Positions 47,090 through 53,406 of a DNA stretch of 64,000 nucleotides are shown here, one piece after another. The position numbers and the translations under genes are program-made. Source of the stretch: Lachnospiraceae bacterium (GTDB lineage: Bacteria; Bacillota; Clostridia; Lachnospirales; Lachnospiraceae). Each line of letters begins with the position of its first letter. Within the stretch, counting starts at the first letter, position 1. The stretch is taken from contig JAAUZJ010000014.1 in the NCBI GenBank assembly GCA_014804695.1, forward strand, positions 62,001 through 126,000. The letters are read 5' to 3'. The notes under the pieces are model-generated. The model worked only from the letters and a program-made list of their open reading frames with translations. It made no database searches and was not told the origin of the DNA.

Positions 47090-47181
47090 AATACCCAACA
47101 TGTTCCGCATCATTGAGAGACGTGTTGGGTTCTATTAAGTATAATTATATGTAATTTTACCCCCGGTAGTCAATCTATTTT

Positions 47182-47220
47182 AATAAAAAACTGCCCTATA
47201 CAGCATTTGTCTAAGGCAGC
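47182..47220 (-). terminator. Rho-independent terminator of the RelE-type module
   Basis: On the minus strand CTGCC and GGCAG arms (within 47219-47191, 5-6 bp) are followed by a T-run with one interruption (47190-47182). It lies 17 nt after the toxin stop. A second, weaker hairpin (ACCCAACA/TGTTGGGT, about 47092-47127) lies further on. Confidence 0.6.
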
Positions 47221-47236
47221 TTTCATAATTCTCAAT

Positions 47237-47593
47237 TTACATACAATAGGTTTCTACTAACTCAATAATTTCCTGATTGGTTGGAACACGGTTATCATCC
47301 TTTTTGTAATAAATAGTAAGCAGATACACTTCTTCATCATCGCGAATTGCATAATAAATAATACGATATCCGTTAGATTGCCCCACCTTCGCATCTGTAT
47401 TTGCCGCCCGCACCTTAAAAGTATGTCCGTCTGTCGGAATTTTCAAGCCGGGAATCTCTGTTCCTATCAGATTCCCCTTTTCCAACTCATCCGTCACAGC
47501 TTTAATATCAGCGCCAATATGGATAAAACCTTTTTTCTTTACATAAAACTTTACATCCTTTTCAAACTGCTTAGTGGGTATAACTGTGTACAT
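47237..47593 (-). CDS. RelE/ParE family toxin
   Basis: 118 residues. MYTVIPTKQFEKDVKFYVKKKG, GYRIIYYAIRDDEEVYLLTIYYK and the basic/aromatic pattern match RelE-type mRNA interferases, which cut mRNA in the ribosome. It starts directly after the stop of the small antitoxin gene, and a terminator follows it. Slightly longer than the usual 85-100 residues. It belongs to the non-glycan island. Confidence 0.82.
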   Translation of the reverse strand: MYTVIPTKQFEKDVKFYVKKKGFIHIGADIKAVTDELEKGNLIGTEIPGLKIPTDGHTFKVRAANTDAKVGQSNGYRIIYYAIRDDEEVYLLTIYYKKDDNRVPTNQEIIELVETYCM

Positions 47594-47755
47594 CTATTCT
47601 TCTTCCTCTTTGCTCCACTTTTCAATATTAGCAAACAGCTCATTCAAGGAACGCTTAGGAGTCCTGCCTTCACGCATACTTTTCACTTCCTTGCAGGACT
47701 GTATAATAGATTCTGAAATTGTACACGGTCTTGCCTGATTCATGGTTGCACTCAT
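47594..47755 (-). CDS. Antitoxin of the RelE-type pair
   Basis: 53 residues from the ATG at 47755, with AAGGAG 9 nt upstream; a frame from 47806 is longer but lacks a site and runs over the promoter -10. The acidic C-terminus (NIEKWSKEEEE) and size fit a toxin-wrapping antitoxin. The family is not recognised with confidence. It abuts the toxin gene, the usual antitoxin-first order. Confidence 0.72.
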   Translation of the reverse strand: MSATMNQARPCTISESIIQSCKEVKSMREGRTPKRSLNELFANIEKWSKEEEE

Positions 47756-47806
47756 TGTATGCTTCTCCTTTTTTATATGTTCCACGTCATCATTATTTCT
47801 ATGCAC

Positions 47807-47835
47807 ATTATACCACCTTTCATTGCCCCTGTATA
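47807..47835 (-). promoter_or_regulatory. Promoter of the RelE-type module
   Basis: Minus strand TATACA (47835-47830), 17 nt spacer, perfect TATAAT (47812-47807). The expected start near 47800 leaves a 45 nt leader to the antitoxin ATG. Confidence 0.6.
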
Positions 47836-47938
47836 GATAGTATAATTCCCAACATGGAATAAAAATAACCTAATTAAGCTTCATATGACTCAACTTCTTA
47901 AATTAACATAGCCTCTGTAAATAAAAATAAACCATTCA

Positions 47939-48844
47939 CTATCTACTAGTAACTTTATGAAATGGAGTCAATTTACCGTCCTCATATTTCCAGCTTGACC
48001 ATGTCCCATTTTCCCCATACTCATTGCAGAACTCAAAATGGTCACAAAGAATCAAATATGCTGCATACTTCTTTGCCAGCTTTTTTGAAGATGCCCATAC
48101 CTGTCTCATCAAAGCCCATTCAACCACCCAGCAATTACAGACCCACCTCGGATTGCCGTTTTCATCATAACCCAAGTACTCCGGTGACATGTATTCATAT
48201 TTTGGAACAGAACATTTTCCATGCTCCGCCAACTCTTTCAATGTATTTACTGCATTGTCAACAGAAAAATACTTTGGCTTATACTGATTTCCATCAAGTT
48301 CTATCAAATAATCTTCAATCTGCAGCATTTTCTCCACCACACTTTGAAGTATCGCCGGATTCCAATGGCTCGCAACCGCAACAGCCCCCAATATAGCTTC
48401 AAACAAATCAGCCTTTACCTTTTCCTGATTTTCAATCTGATTATTAATATCACATTTTCCAACAATCATATACTGAATTAAATTCCATTCATCAATTTTC
48501 CGGGCAAGCGTCGCATTACTTACAATTTTATTTTTTAATTCCGCAAAATCCTTTGCATGGCCCCTGAAAGCGTATTCGCAATCTCCGTCAAAAGAAAAAT
48601 TGCCTGGTGTTTTGATATAGCCATACCTCTCTGCAATAATTTTTATAACATAATAGTCAAGCACCCTATCCCCAATAAATTCCAAGATTTCATTATTCTC
48701 TCCACCGAATTGTGCAGAATAAGAACTACGCGTAAATGCCTGAACAAGAATACATTGATTTTTTATACGATAACCTGTTTTTTCAAAAATAATATCTCTC
48801 AAACTACGCATTTCTCTCATACTGAAATTTTTAGTTTTTTTCAT
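47939..48844 (-). CDS. RNase III family protein with dsRNA-binding domain (accessory paralogue)
   Basis: 301 residues. NEILEFIGDRVLDYYV (residues 51-66) holds the RNase III signature with E55 and D59, and KADLFEAILGA (144-154) holds D146 and E149, so all metal ligands are present. Residues about 197-270, ending WASSKKLAKKYAAYLIL, look like a dsRNA-binding domain. It is longer than the housekeeping enzyme (about 230) and carries an insertion at 75-95, so it is probably an extra paralogue. It lies in the toxin-antitoxin-rich island, with a promoter 240 nt upstream. Its target RNA is unknown. Confidence 0.8.
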   Translation of the reverse strand: MKKTKNFSMREMRSLRDIIFEKTGYRIKNQCILVQAFTRSSYSAQFGGENNEILEFIGDRVLDYYVIKIIAERYGYIKTPGNFSFDGDCEYAFRGHAKDFAELKNKIVSNATLARKIDEWNLIQYMIVGKCDINNQIENQEKVKADLFEAILGAVAVASHWNPAILQSVVEKMLQIEDYLIELDGNQYKPKYFSVDNAVNTLKELAEHGKCSVPKYEYMSPEYLGYDENGNPRWVCNCWVVEWALMRQVWASSKKLAKKYAAYLILCDHFEFCNEYGENGTWSSWKYEDGKLTPFHKVTSR

Positions 48845-48851
48845 ATTTTGA

Positions 48852-48959
48852 TTAAACCTCCAAATATTTTATATTTGTTCGAAGAAAATACAGACCTGTA
48901 GTAACGCCAAACAAGCTGCTTACAAAAGCAAGCAGCCATATCTCTCCTATCAGATCCAA
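48852..48959 (-). CDS. Candidate small membrane peptide in the RNase III leader
   Basis: A 35-residue frame from a TTG (48959): about residues 7-23 are hydrophobic (EIWLLAFVSSLFGVTTGLYF), followed by a short basic tail. It has no clear ribosome site. An overlapping frame (48939-48841, 32 residues, ATG with AGGAG 4 nt upstream) ends on the RNase III start codon (ATGA-type overlap). Only one, or neither, may be translated. A hairpin (GCTGCTT/AAGCAGC, 48915-48936) lies inside both. Confidence 0.3.
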   Translation of the reverse strand: MDLIGEIWLLAFVSSLFGVTTGLYFLRTNIKYLEV

Positions 48960-49082
48960 TTTAATCAAAATAATTTTTGTAAAGCATACTGCTTTTGCCT
49001 TTCACTTTCATAAAAAGCCCAAACATTCCACATTATTAAACTACTTTGAAGAAATTGATTCTTTCTTAACCTGAACACATTT

Positions 49083-49112
49083 ATTATGCAGTCAAAACAA
49101 ATATTTTGTCAA
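49083..49112 (-). promoter_or_regulatory. Promoter with long leader upstream of the RNase III gene
   Basis: Minus strand perfect -35 TTGACA (49112-49107), 18 nt spacer, CATAAT (49088-49083). The leader to the ATG at 48844 would be about 230 nt and contains the hairpin and small ORFs described above. Apart from these, the 330 nt gap (48845-49174) shows nothing. Confidence 0.6.
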
Positions 49113-49174
49113 GTTCTGTTTTTGTCCTTAATAAACACTTAAATAGCATCTAAAAACAGCTAACAGCATCGTTC

Positions 49175-49807
49175 TTACAGCTTTTTCACCGGATGTCTTA
49201 TCACAGTTTTCAGTCTTTCAGGAGATACTCTTCTGGCATCGCTTAAATAAATCTCATGATGCAGTCTTTTATCTGTAATGTCTGTCTCATAACCCTCAAC
49301 AGCCACAAAAGCATGCATCAATTTAATCGTTACAGGCTCATCATCATAAGAACCGATATGCATACACTGAACACACAGCCCCTCTTTATATGTAAGAAAC
49401 TCTACTTTTGAAAAATCTTCTTTCTTTTTCTTTGACGCTTCCTCTATCGCCCAGTCAAACTCCCCCTTTGTCACAAAATCCGGCAGTCTTATAACCGAGA
49501 TAAAATTAAAATCTTCTTTATGCGCATAATCTATTTCAACTCTGTTCTCCTGCCACCAAAATCCCTCAAGCGGCGGTACTACGTAGTCAAAATATCCTTC
49601 AATCTGATGGTTGCCCATTTTACTCATTTTAATAGTAAAAGCAATGGCATAAAGCAAGCCTATCGACTGCTTGTACTCGCTTTCTTCCACATTAGGATCC
49701 CCTTTACCGCGCACCGCTATATAATTCATGGGCGGTATCTCTACTATACTGGGCTTATTCTTCGGCATGTAAAACTCCTTGTACTCTTTTTTATAATCAA
49801 ATGCCAT
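49175..49807 (-). CDS. GyrI-like small-molecule-binding domain protein
   Basis: 210 residues. Starts MAFDYKKEYKEFYMPKNKPS and has IPPMNYIAVRGKGDPN, GYFDYVVPPLEGFWW and a C-terminal HHEIYLSDARRVSPERLKTVIRHPV block, the pattern of the large GyrI-like proteins. These bind cationic small molecules or peptides; a few degrade or sequester drugs. GGAGG lies 10 nt before the ATG. It has no link to glycan synthesis. Confidence 0.8.
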   Translation of the reverse strand: MAFDYKKEYKEFYMPKNKPSIVEIPPMNYIAVRGKGDPNVEESEYKQSIGLLYAIAFTIKMSKMGNHQIEGYFDYVVPPLEGFWWQENRVEIDYAHKEDFNFISVIRLPDFVTKGEFDWAIEEASKKKKEDFSKVEFLTYKEGLCVQCMHIGSYDDEPVTIKLMHAFVAVEGYETDITDKRLHHEIYLSDARRVSPERLKTVIRHPVKKL

Positions 49808-49859
49808 ATCTTATTTGCCTCCTTTTATTAATCCCCTTTCGGAAAAATGTTCCCACTGC

Positions 49860-50324
49860 TTAAACTCTCCAATTCATTTGATGATATTTTGATGTTGTAT
49901 CAATAAAACCCAGCGACTTATATAATTGATATCCATCTTCTGTCGCTTTAAGTTCCACAACACTCAACCCCATATTGACCGCATCATCCATCAACATATT
50001 CATAAGATGTCGCGCATAACCATTATGCCGATGTTCTGGTTTTGTATATACATTTAAAACAGTCCCCGTTTTTCCGGTAATAAAAGCAGGACTCATTGGT
50101 TTTTCAATTACAAGTAACAGGGCGCAAGCTATAATTTCCCCCTCATTTCTTGCTACATAGCCAAATATGTTTTTATTTAGATTCCGCATAAAATAATCCG
50201 GTAAATTCTGCTTAATCGCCTCTAAATCACTTCCGTTCAATTCGCCATTATCTTCTGTTAAATAGGCAACCCTTAACTCTGTCAGTTGCTCCAAATCTTC
50301 CGTTGATGCCTTGTTATAAATCAT
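49860..50324 (-). CDS. GNAT family N-acetyltransferase
   Basis: 154 residues. ACALLLVIEKPMSPAF, TGTVLNVYTKPEHRHNGYARHLMNMLM (acetyl-CoA pyrophosphate loop R-x-x-G-x-A) and ELKATEDGYQLYKSLGF are the GNAT core motifs. GAGGGAGA lies 6 nt before the ATG. The substrate is unknown. It follows the YjbR/DUF3795 gene by 22 nt in the same direction. Confidence 0.86.
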   Translation of the reverse strand: MIYNKASTEDLEQLTELRVAYLTEDNGELNGSDLEAIKQNLPDYFMRNLNKNIFGYVARNEGEIIACALLLVIEKPMSPAFITGKTGTVLNVYTKPEHRHNGYARHLMNMLMDDAVNMGLSVVELKATEDGYQLYKSLGFIDTTSKYHQMNWRV

Positions 50325-50346
50325 ATATTGTCTCCCTCAAATTCCC

Positions 50347-50991
50347 TTATCTCAACCTACTTACCCGCTCCTCTATACTCTTTTCAAACTCTTCATCCGA
50401 ATAAGAAGGATCCTTCGTCTTTCTCCAGATATCGCACGGAACACTGTCACAGGCGCCGCATCCTTTATATTTTTTCTGATTAATGGAACATTCATAGATC
50501 GGGCATGCCTGTCCTTCAGGCGCATGAAAAACTTTTCCAAGACTCTCATTACATCCTTTACACATATTCCCATAGCATTTGCACGTTGAACATTCCGTTC
50601 CGCAACAGCTAAGTGTATTTACCGCAACTGTGTTGCTTAGGATTTCCTGTTGCTTTTTCTTACTAAAGCCTCCAAGCACCAATTTATACGATTTATCCAG
50701 CAAATCTTTTAACAGATCGTCCGGCACCGCTCCATCCGGATTAACGGAATTCCAATGCACTTTATTCATATAATATCCGGGAATAATGTCCTCATACTGC
50801 GACCTCAAAAATTCACCTTCCGCCGGTTCCAGCTTTAATGTAATATATTTTGGCTCATTATTCCCACTCAAACAAACCGCAGCAAACATCTTTCCTCCAA
50901 TCTGATACCGAATCCAGTTCCAATCCGCTTGCAGATCTTTAGTTACTCCTGCCTTACTTAATAAATACTCATCAATCCATTCATATCTCAT
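50347..50991 (-). CDS. YjbR/MmcQ-like protein fused to a Cys-rich DUF3795 domain
   Basis: 214 residues from the ATG at 50991, with GGGAG 9 nt upstream; the longest frame uses a TTG at 51012. Residues 1-110 resemble MmcQ/YjbR (WNWIRYQIGGKMFAAVC, GYYMNKVHWNSV). Residues 125-195 have eleven cysteines (CCGTECSTCKCYGNMCKGC, CPIYEC, CGACDSVPC) as in DUF3795, possibly metal-binding. Function unknown. Palindrome copy 2 lies just upstream and could isolate it from the WYL gene. Confidence 0.78.
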   Translation of the reverse strand: MRYEWIDEYLLSKAGVTKDLQADWNWIRYQIGGKMFAAVCLSGNNEPKYITLKLEPAEGEFLRSQYEDIIPGYYMNKVHWNSVNPDGAVPDDLLKDLLDKSYKLVLGGFSKKKQQEILSNTVAVNTLSCCGTECSTCKCYGNMCKGCNESLGKVFHAPEGQACPIYECSINQKKYKGCGACDSVPCDIWRKTKDPSYSDEEFEKSIEERVSRLR

Positions 50992-51045
50992 ATTCCCATT
51001 CTCCCATCTCAATATTATAATTCAATAGAACTATTGCAAATTTTT

Positions 51046-51140
51046 CCGATACCCAGAACTTAGGAAGTATAAACAAAAAACGGGGCGACCTTCCCTCCTG
51101 CGGTTCGAGCCACGTTTTTGATTATACTTCCTTAGTTCGT
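51046..51140. repeat. Long palindromic repeat, copy 2 (reverse orientation)
   Basis: Arms at about 51056-51086 and 51110-51138, with a core that is the reverse complement of the copy 1/3 core apart from two bases. The arms are less perfect than in the other copies (about 25 of 30 pairing). The right arm contains the last codons and stop of the WYL gene. The flank ATACCCAGAAC matches the end flank CTGGGTAT of copies 1 and 3. Confidence 0.85.
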
Positions 51141-52051
51141 GACTCCGAACAATACTTCCTTCTCATATTTTCAATGTTATCAATTATCTCCGCCCGTATT
51201 TTCTCCGGTTCTAACAATTCTACCTTATCACGAAAAGACATAAGCCATGTAACAAGATTTTCCTTATTTGTATAATCCGCCCGAAATAAAAGCCTTCCGT
51301 CTTCCTGTATCTTAAAGCAGCTGCTTCCAAACTCTTCTACCAGTCTCCATTTACATTCCGGATCAAAAAGAGCTTTTACCTGAATCCCACCTAAAAATAT
51401 CATTTCATTACTTAAGTCCGGTATCCTTGTCTGCCTTTTTACAAACACCAGTTCTGACATTTTAAGTTTATCCATGCGGTTCAATTTAAACAAACGAAAA
51501 TCATTCCGCATTTTGCACCATCCCCAGACATACCAGCTCGACCACCTGAATATCAGATAATATGGCTCTATACAGCGAATTGACTCACCATTTGGAGAGT
51601 AATATATAAATTCCAGTTCCCTGCATCTGTCGATAGCGTCACGTATAATCTCGATTTTAGGGGCTAGGGAATTTTTATACCATGAAGATAAATCAATCAG
51701 CACAGACTGATTTCCAACCATAAAATCAGAAGAACCTATCGATAATTTTTCCATCAGTTTGCTATAACGATTGGTCCCGTTTACACTGTCCAGACTTCGC
51801 AGTCCGGCAAGTATATCCTGAATTTCAGCATTAGTAAACAGCATTTTATCCACTTTATAATTTTCCATAATGGATATACCGCCATTCACCCCTTGCCTTG
51901 TCACAATCGGAATTCCGGCTTTACACAAATCTTCAATATCTCGATTAATGGTTCGTCTGGAAACTTCAAACTGCTCTGCCAAATAAGGCGCTGTGACAGT
52001 ATCTTTTTGCAGCAATATTGATAGAATTCCAATCTGCCTGTCTATTTTCAT
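51122..52051 (-). CDS. WYL-domain HTH transcriptional regulator
   Basis: 309 residues from the ATG at 52051, with AAGGGAG 5 nt upstream; a frame from 52186 adds 45 unlikely residues. An N-terminal winged helix-turn-helix (YLAEQFEVSRRTINRDIEDL) is followed by a WYL domain (IEPYYLIFRWSSWYVWGWC). Such regulators sense ligands through the WYL fold and often repress their own or nearby genes. A perfect 10 bp inverted repeat lies 36-61 nt upstream. Its last six codons come from a repeat arm. Confidence 0.85.
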   Translation of the reverse strand: MKIDRQIGILSILLQKDTVTAPYLAEQFEVSRRTINRDIEDLCKAGIPIVTRQGVNGGISIMENYKVDKMLFTNAEIQDILAGLRSLDSVNGTNRYSKLMEKLSIGSSDFMVGNQSVLIDLSSWYKNSLAPKIEIIRDAIDRCRELEFIYYSPNGESIRCIEPYYLIFRWSSWYVWGWCKMRNDFRLFKLNRMDKLKMSELVFVKRQTRIPDLSNEMIFLGGIQVKALFDPECKWRLVEEFGSSCFKIQEDGRLLFRADYTNKENLVTWLMSFRDKVELLEPEKIRAEIIDNIENMRRKYCSESRTKEV

Positions 52052-52086
52052 GTCTGCTCCCTTGATATGTATTATTATAATGGTCA

Positions 52087-52112
52087 AAACATGACAGCTG
52101 TGTGTCATGTTT
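52087..52112. promoter_or_regulatory. Operator-like perfect inverted repeat upstream of the WYL gene
   Basis: AAACATGACA (52087-52096) and TGTCATGTTT (52103-52112) with a 6 nt spacer. TATAAT-like boxes flank it on both strands. It probably binds the WYL regulator (inference). Confidence 0.55.
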
Positions 52113-52203
52113 GTATTATAATTCATTAAAAAAATATTTTCTATAACTTCAATACAGTTTAACACTAATAAAAGAGAATGTGACAAAAAGCAATATGAAT
52201 TGA

Positions 52204-52232
52204 TTGAAATTGTTTGCTATTGATGATATGAT
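52204..52232 (+). promoter_or_regulatory. Promoter of the holin-like toxin
   Basis: TTGAAA (52204-52209), 17 nt spacer, TATGAT (52227-52232). The expected transcript starts near 52239 and has a 120 nt leader with a perfect 7 bp hairpin (CGGAAAA/TTTTCCG, 52255-52274). Confidence 0.6.
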
Positions 52233-52286
52233 TATAAACGTGGCGATAAGCCAACGGAAAATAATACTTTTCCGAGGAGAGTACCC

Positions 52287-52331
52287 ATGACAGGGTGGCA
52301 GCCTCCCGAACCAGTTGCCCTAGCTTGCTAG
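52287..52331 (+). CDS. 14-residue leader peptide upstream of the toxin
   Basis: ATG with GAGGAG 7 nt upstream encodes MTGWQPPEPVALAC and ends with TAG at 52331, 27 nt before the toxin ATG. The Pro-rich peptide (Pro-Pro within QPPEP) could slow ribosomes. Its region can also pair into hairpins (CCTAGC/GCTAGG). A role in translational control of the toxin is an inference. Confidence 0.4.
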   Translation: MTGWQPPEPVALAC

Positions 52332-52358
52332 GAGTACATAGGAAGGGAGGTGCGTGAT

Positions 52359-52475
52359 ATGACAGCATTTGAGATTATCTCAATTTTCATTGGAATACTA
52401 ACACTGTTAGTGACCTTTGGCAGCTTGATTGTTGCGTTTCTTGCCTTTCTCGATAAGAGGAACAAGAAGAAATAA
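52359..52475 (+). CDS. Putative holin-like type I toxin
   Basis: 38 residues: an N-terminal MTAFEIISIF, about 25 hydrophobic residues, and a C-terminal LDKRNKKK. This is the layout of the putative holin-like toxins (TxpA/BsrG-like type I toxins) of Firmicutes: a single membrane helix with a charged tail. GGGAGGTG lies 6 nt before the ATG. A convergent antisense RNA overlaps its 3' UTR. It is too short for most gene finders and is one of only two plus-strand frames called here, with its leader ORF. Confidence 0.8.
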   Translation: MTAFEIISIFIGILTLLVTFGSLIVAFLAFLDKRNKKK

Positions 52476-52507
52476 AAATGCCTATCCTGTCGGCTCACAG
52501 GATAGGC
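52471..52507 (-). terminator. Terminator of the antisense RNA
   Basis: Perfect 11 bp arms (52480-52490 and 52497-52507) with a 6 nt loop; on the minus strand it is followed by ATTTTTATT (52479-52471). On the plus strand it is an internal stem of the toxin mRNA. Confidence 0.7.
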
Positions 52508-52570
52508 GGTGTCCATAAGGACATTTAAACCAGTTCGGGAGCATCCACCTTTGGAGTGGGTGCTTTTCCT
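52472..52570 (-). ncRNA. Convergent antisense RNA (candidate type I antitoxin)
   Basis: A strong minus-strand promoter (52605-52577) predicts a start near 52570, and the 11 bp hairpin plus T-run ends it near 52472. The RNA of about 100 nt would be fully complementary to the toxin mRNA 3' UTR, the arrangement of txpA/RatA and bsrG/SR4. No protein is encoded in it. Transcription is inferred from signals only. Confidence 0.55.
52541..52569 (+). terminator. Terminator of the toxin mRNA
   Basis: GCATCCAC (52541-52548) pairs with GTGGGTGC (52556-52563) including one G-T pair, followed by TTTT. It lies 65 nt after the toxin stop. Confidence 0.6.
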
Positions 52571-52576
52571 ATGACT

Positions 52577-52605
52577 AATATAACATAAGAAGCAGGAAAA
52601 TTCAA
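52577..52605 (-). promoter_or_regulatory. Promoter of the antisense RNA
   Basis: Minus strand TTGAAT (52605-52600), 17 nt spacer, TATATT (52582-52577), just after the stop of the deacetylase-like gene. Confidence 0.65.
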
Positions 52606-52624
52606 CAAATAATTTCGCAATCCC

Positions 52625-53395
52625 CTACCTCTGATACTTCTCAATAAAATAATCCCTATACTCCCCAAAATCCTTACACTCATTATCAATAGAATCAATG
52701 AGCTCCTTATATTTCTCCTGCACCAGCGCCCTGTAATTATTAAAATTATTGTATCCTTCCTTACACCATGCAAACGGATGCGTCAGTATCTGCACCTTAT
52801 CATAAGATGTAATGTTTTTTTCATCGGGATAACCATAACGCCAGATATGGTTGGCATCCGACATGTATTTTATTTCAACCGGCGTATCTTCCGTAACATT
52901 TTCCGCAAAGGTAAAGAAATCGTCCTGATAGGCGTTGATAATTCCATCTAACTTTATATTTTCCCGCAGCACATCTTTTGAAGGTCTGTGTATGGAAAAT
53001 TCCTTGATTGCAAAGCCAAACATCTCACTTAGGATTTCCATTTCTTTTTTAATCCTCTTGCGAATTTCTAACATATCTGTCATTCCGTTCAATGCAAAAT
53101 GCAGGCCGATATGCAGGCCTCTCTCATGCATATCTTTAATCATATCCATATTCCTTCTGGACAAAATATTATAAGAATTATTCGTCCACTGGAAAAAATA
53201 GGTCGAAACAAAGTCCATGCTGTTTTCTACTCTGGCAAGTTCATATGCCCGCTCCACGCTGTACTCCACATCATGACGCATAATAATAAACTTATCCTTT
53301 CCAAGCGCCTGGGCATAATTCATCTGCCTTCCGGTAGACTTTATTATCCTGATTATTTCCCTATAATCCTCATATGAAAACATATTAATTACCAT
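52625..53395 (-). CDS. NodB-like polysaccharide deacetylase family protein
   Basis: 256 residues. IIMRHDVEYSVERA holds the metal-binding H-D pair of this fold, GLHIGLHF the H-x-x-x-H, and ILTHPFAW a later active-site block. It has no signal peptide, so it probably acts on a precursor or lipid-linked unit inside the cell. It follows the SGNH-like gene by 11 nt. AAAGGA lies only 1-2 nt before the first ATG and 13 nt before an ATG at 53383. Confidence 0.72.
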   Translation of the reverse strand: MVINMFSYEDYREIIRIIKSTGRQMNYAQALGKDKFIIMRHDVEYSVERAYELARVENSMDFVSTYFFQWTNNSYNILSRRNMDMIKDMHERGLHIGLHFALNGMTDMLEIRKRIKKEMEILSEMFGFAIKEFSIHRPSKDVLRENIKLDGIINAYQDDFFTFAENVTEDTPVEIKYMSDANHIWRYGYPDEKNITSYDKVQILTHPFAWCKEGYNNFNNYRALVQEKYKELIDSIDNECKDFGEYRDYFIEKYQR

Positions 53396-53406
53396 GTCCT
53401 TTCCGT

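Noticed and set aside
48915..48936. GCTGCTT/AAGCAGC hairpin as terminator of the GyrI-like gene
   Set aside because: It is followed by TTGTTTGG, not a T-run, and a strong promoter lies between it and that gene; it is better seen as part of the RNase III leader.
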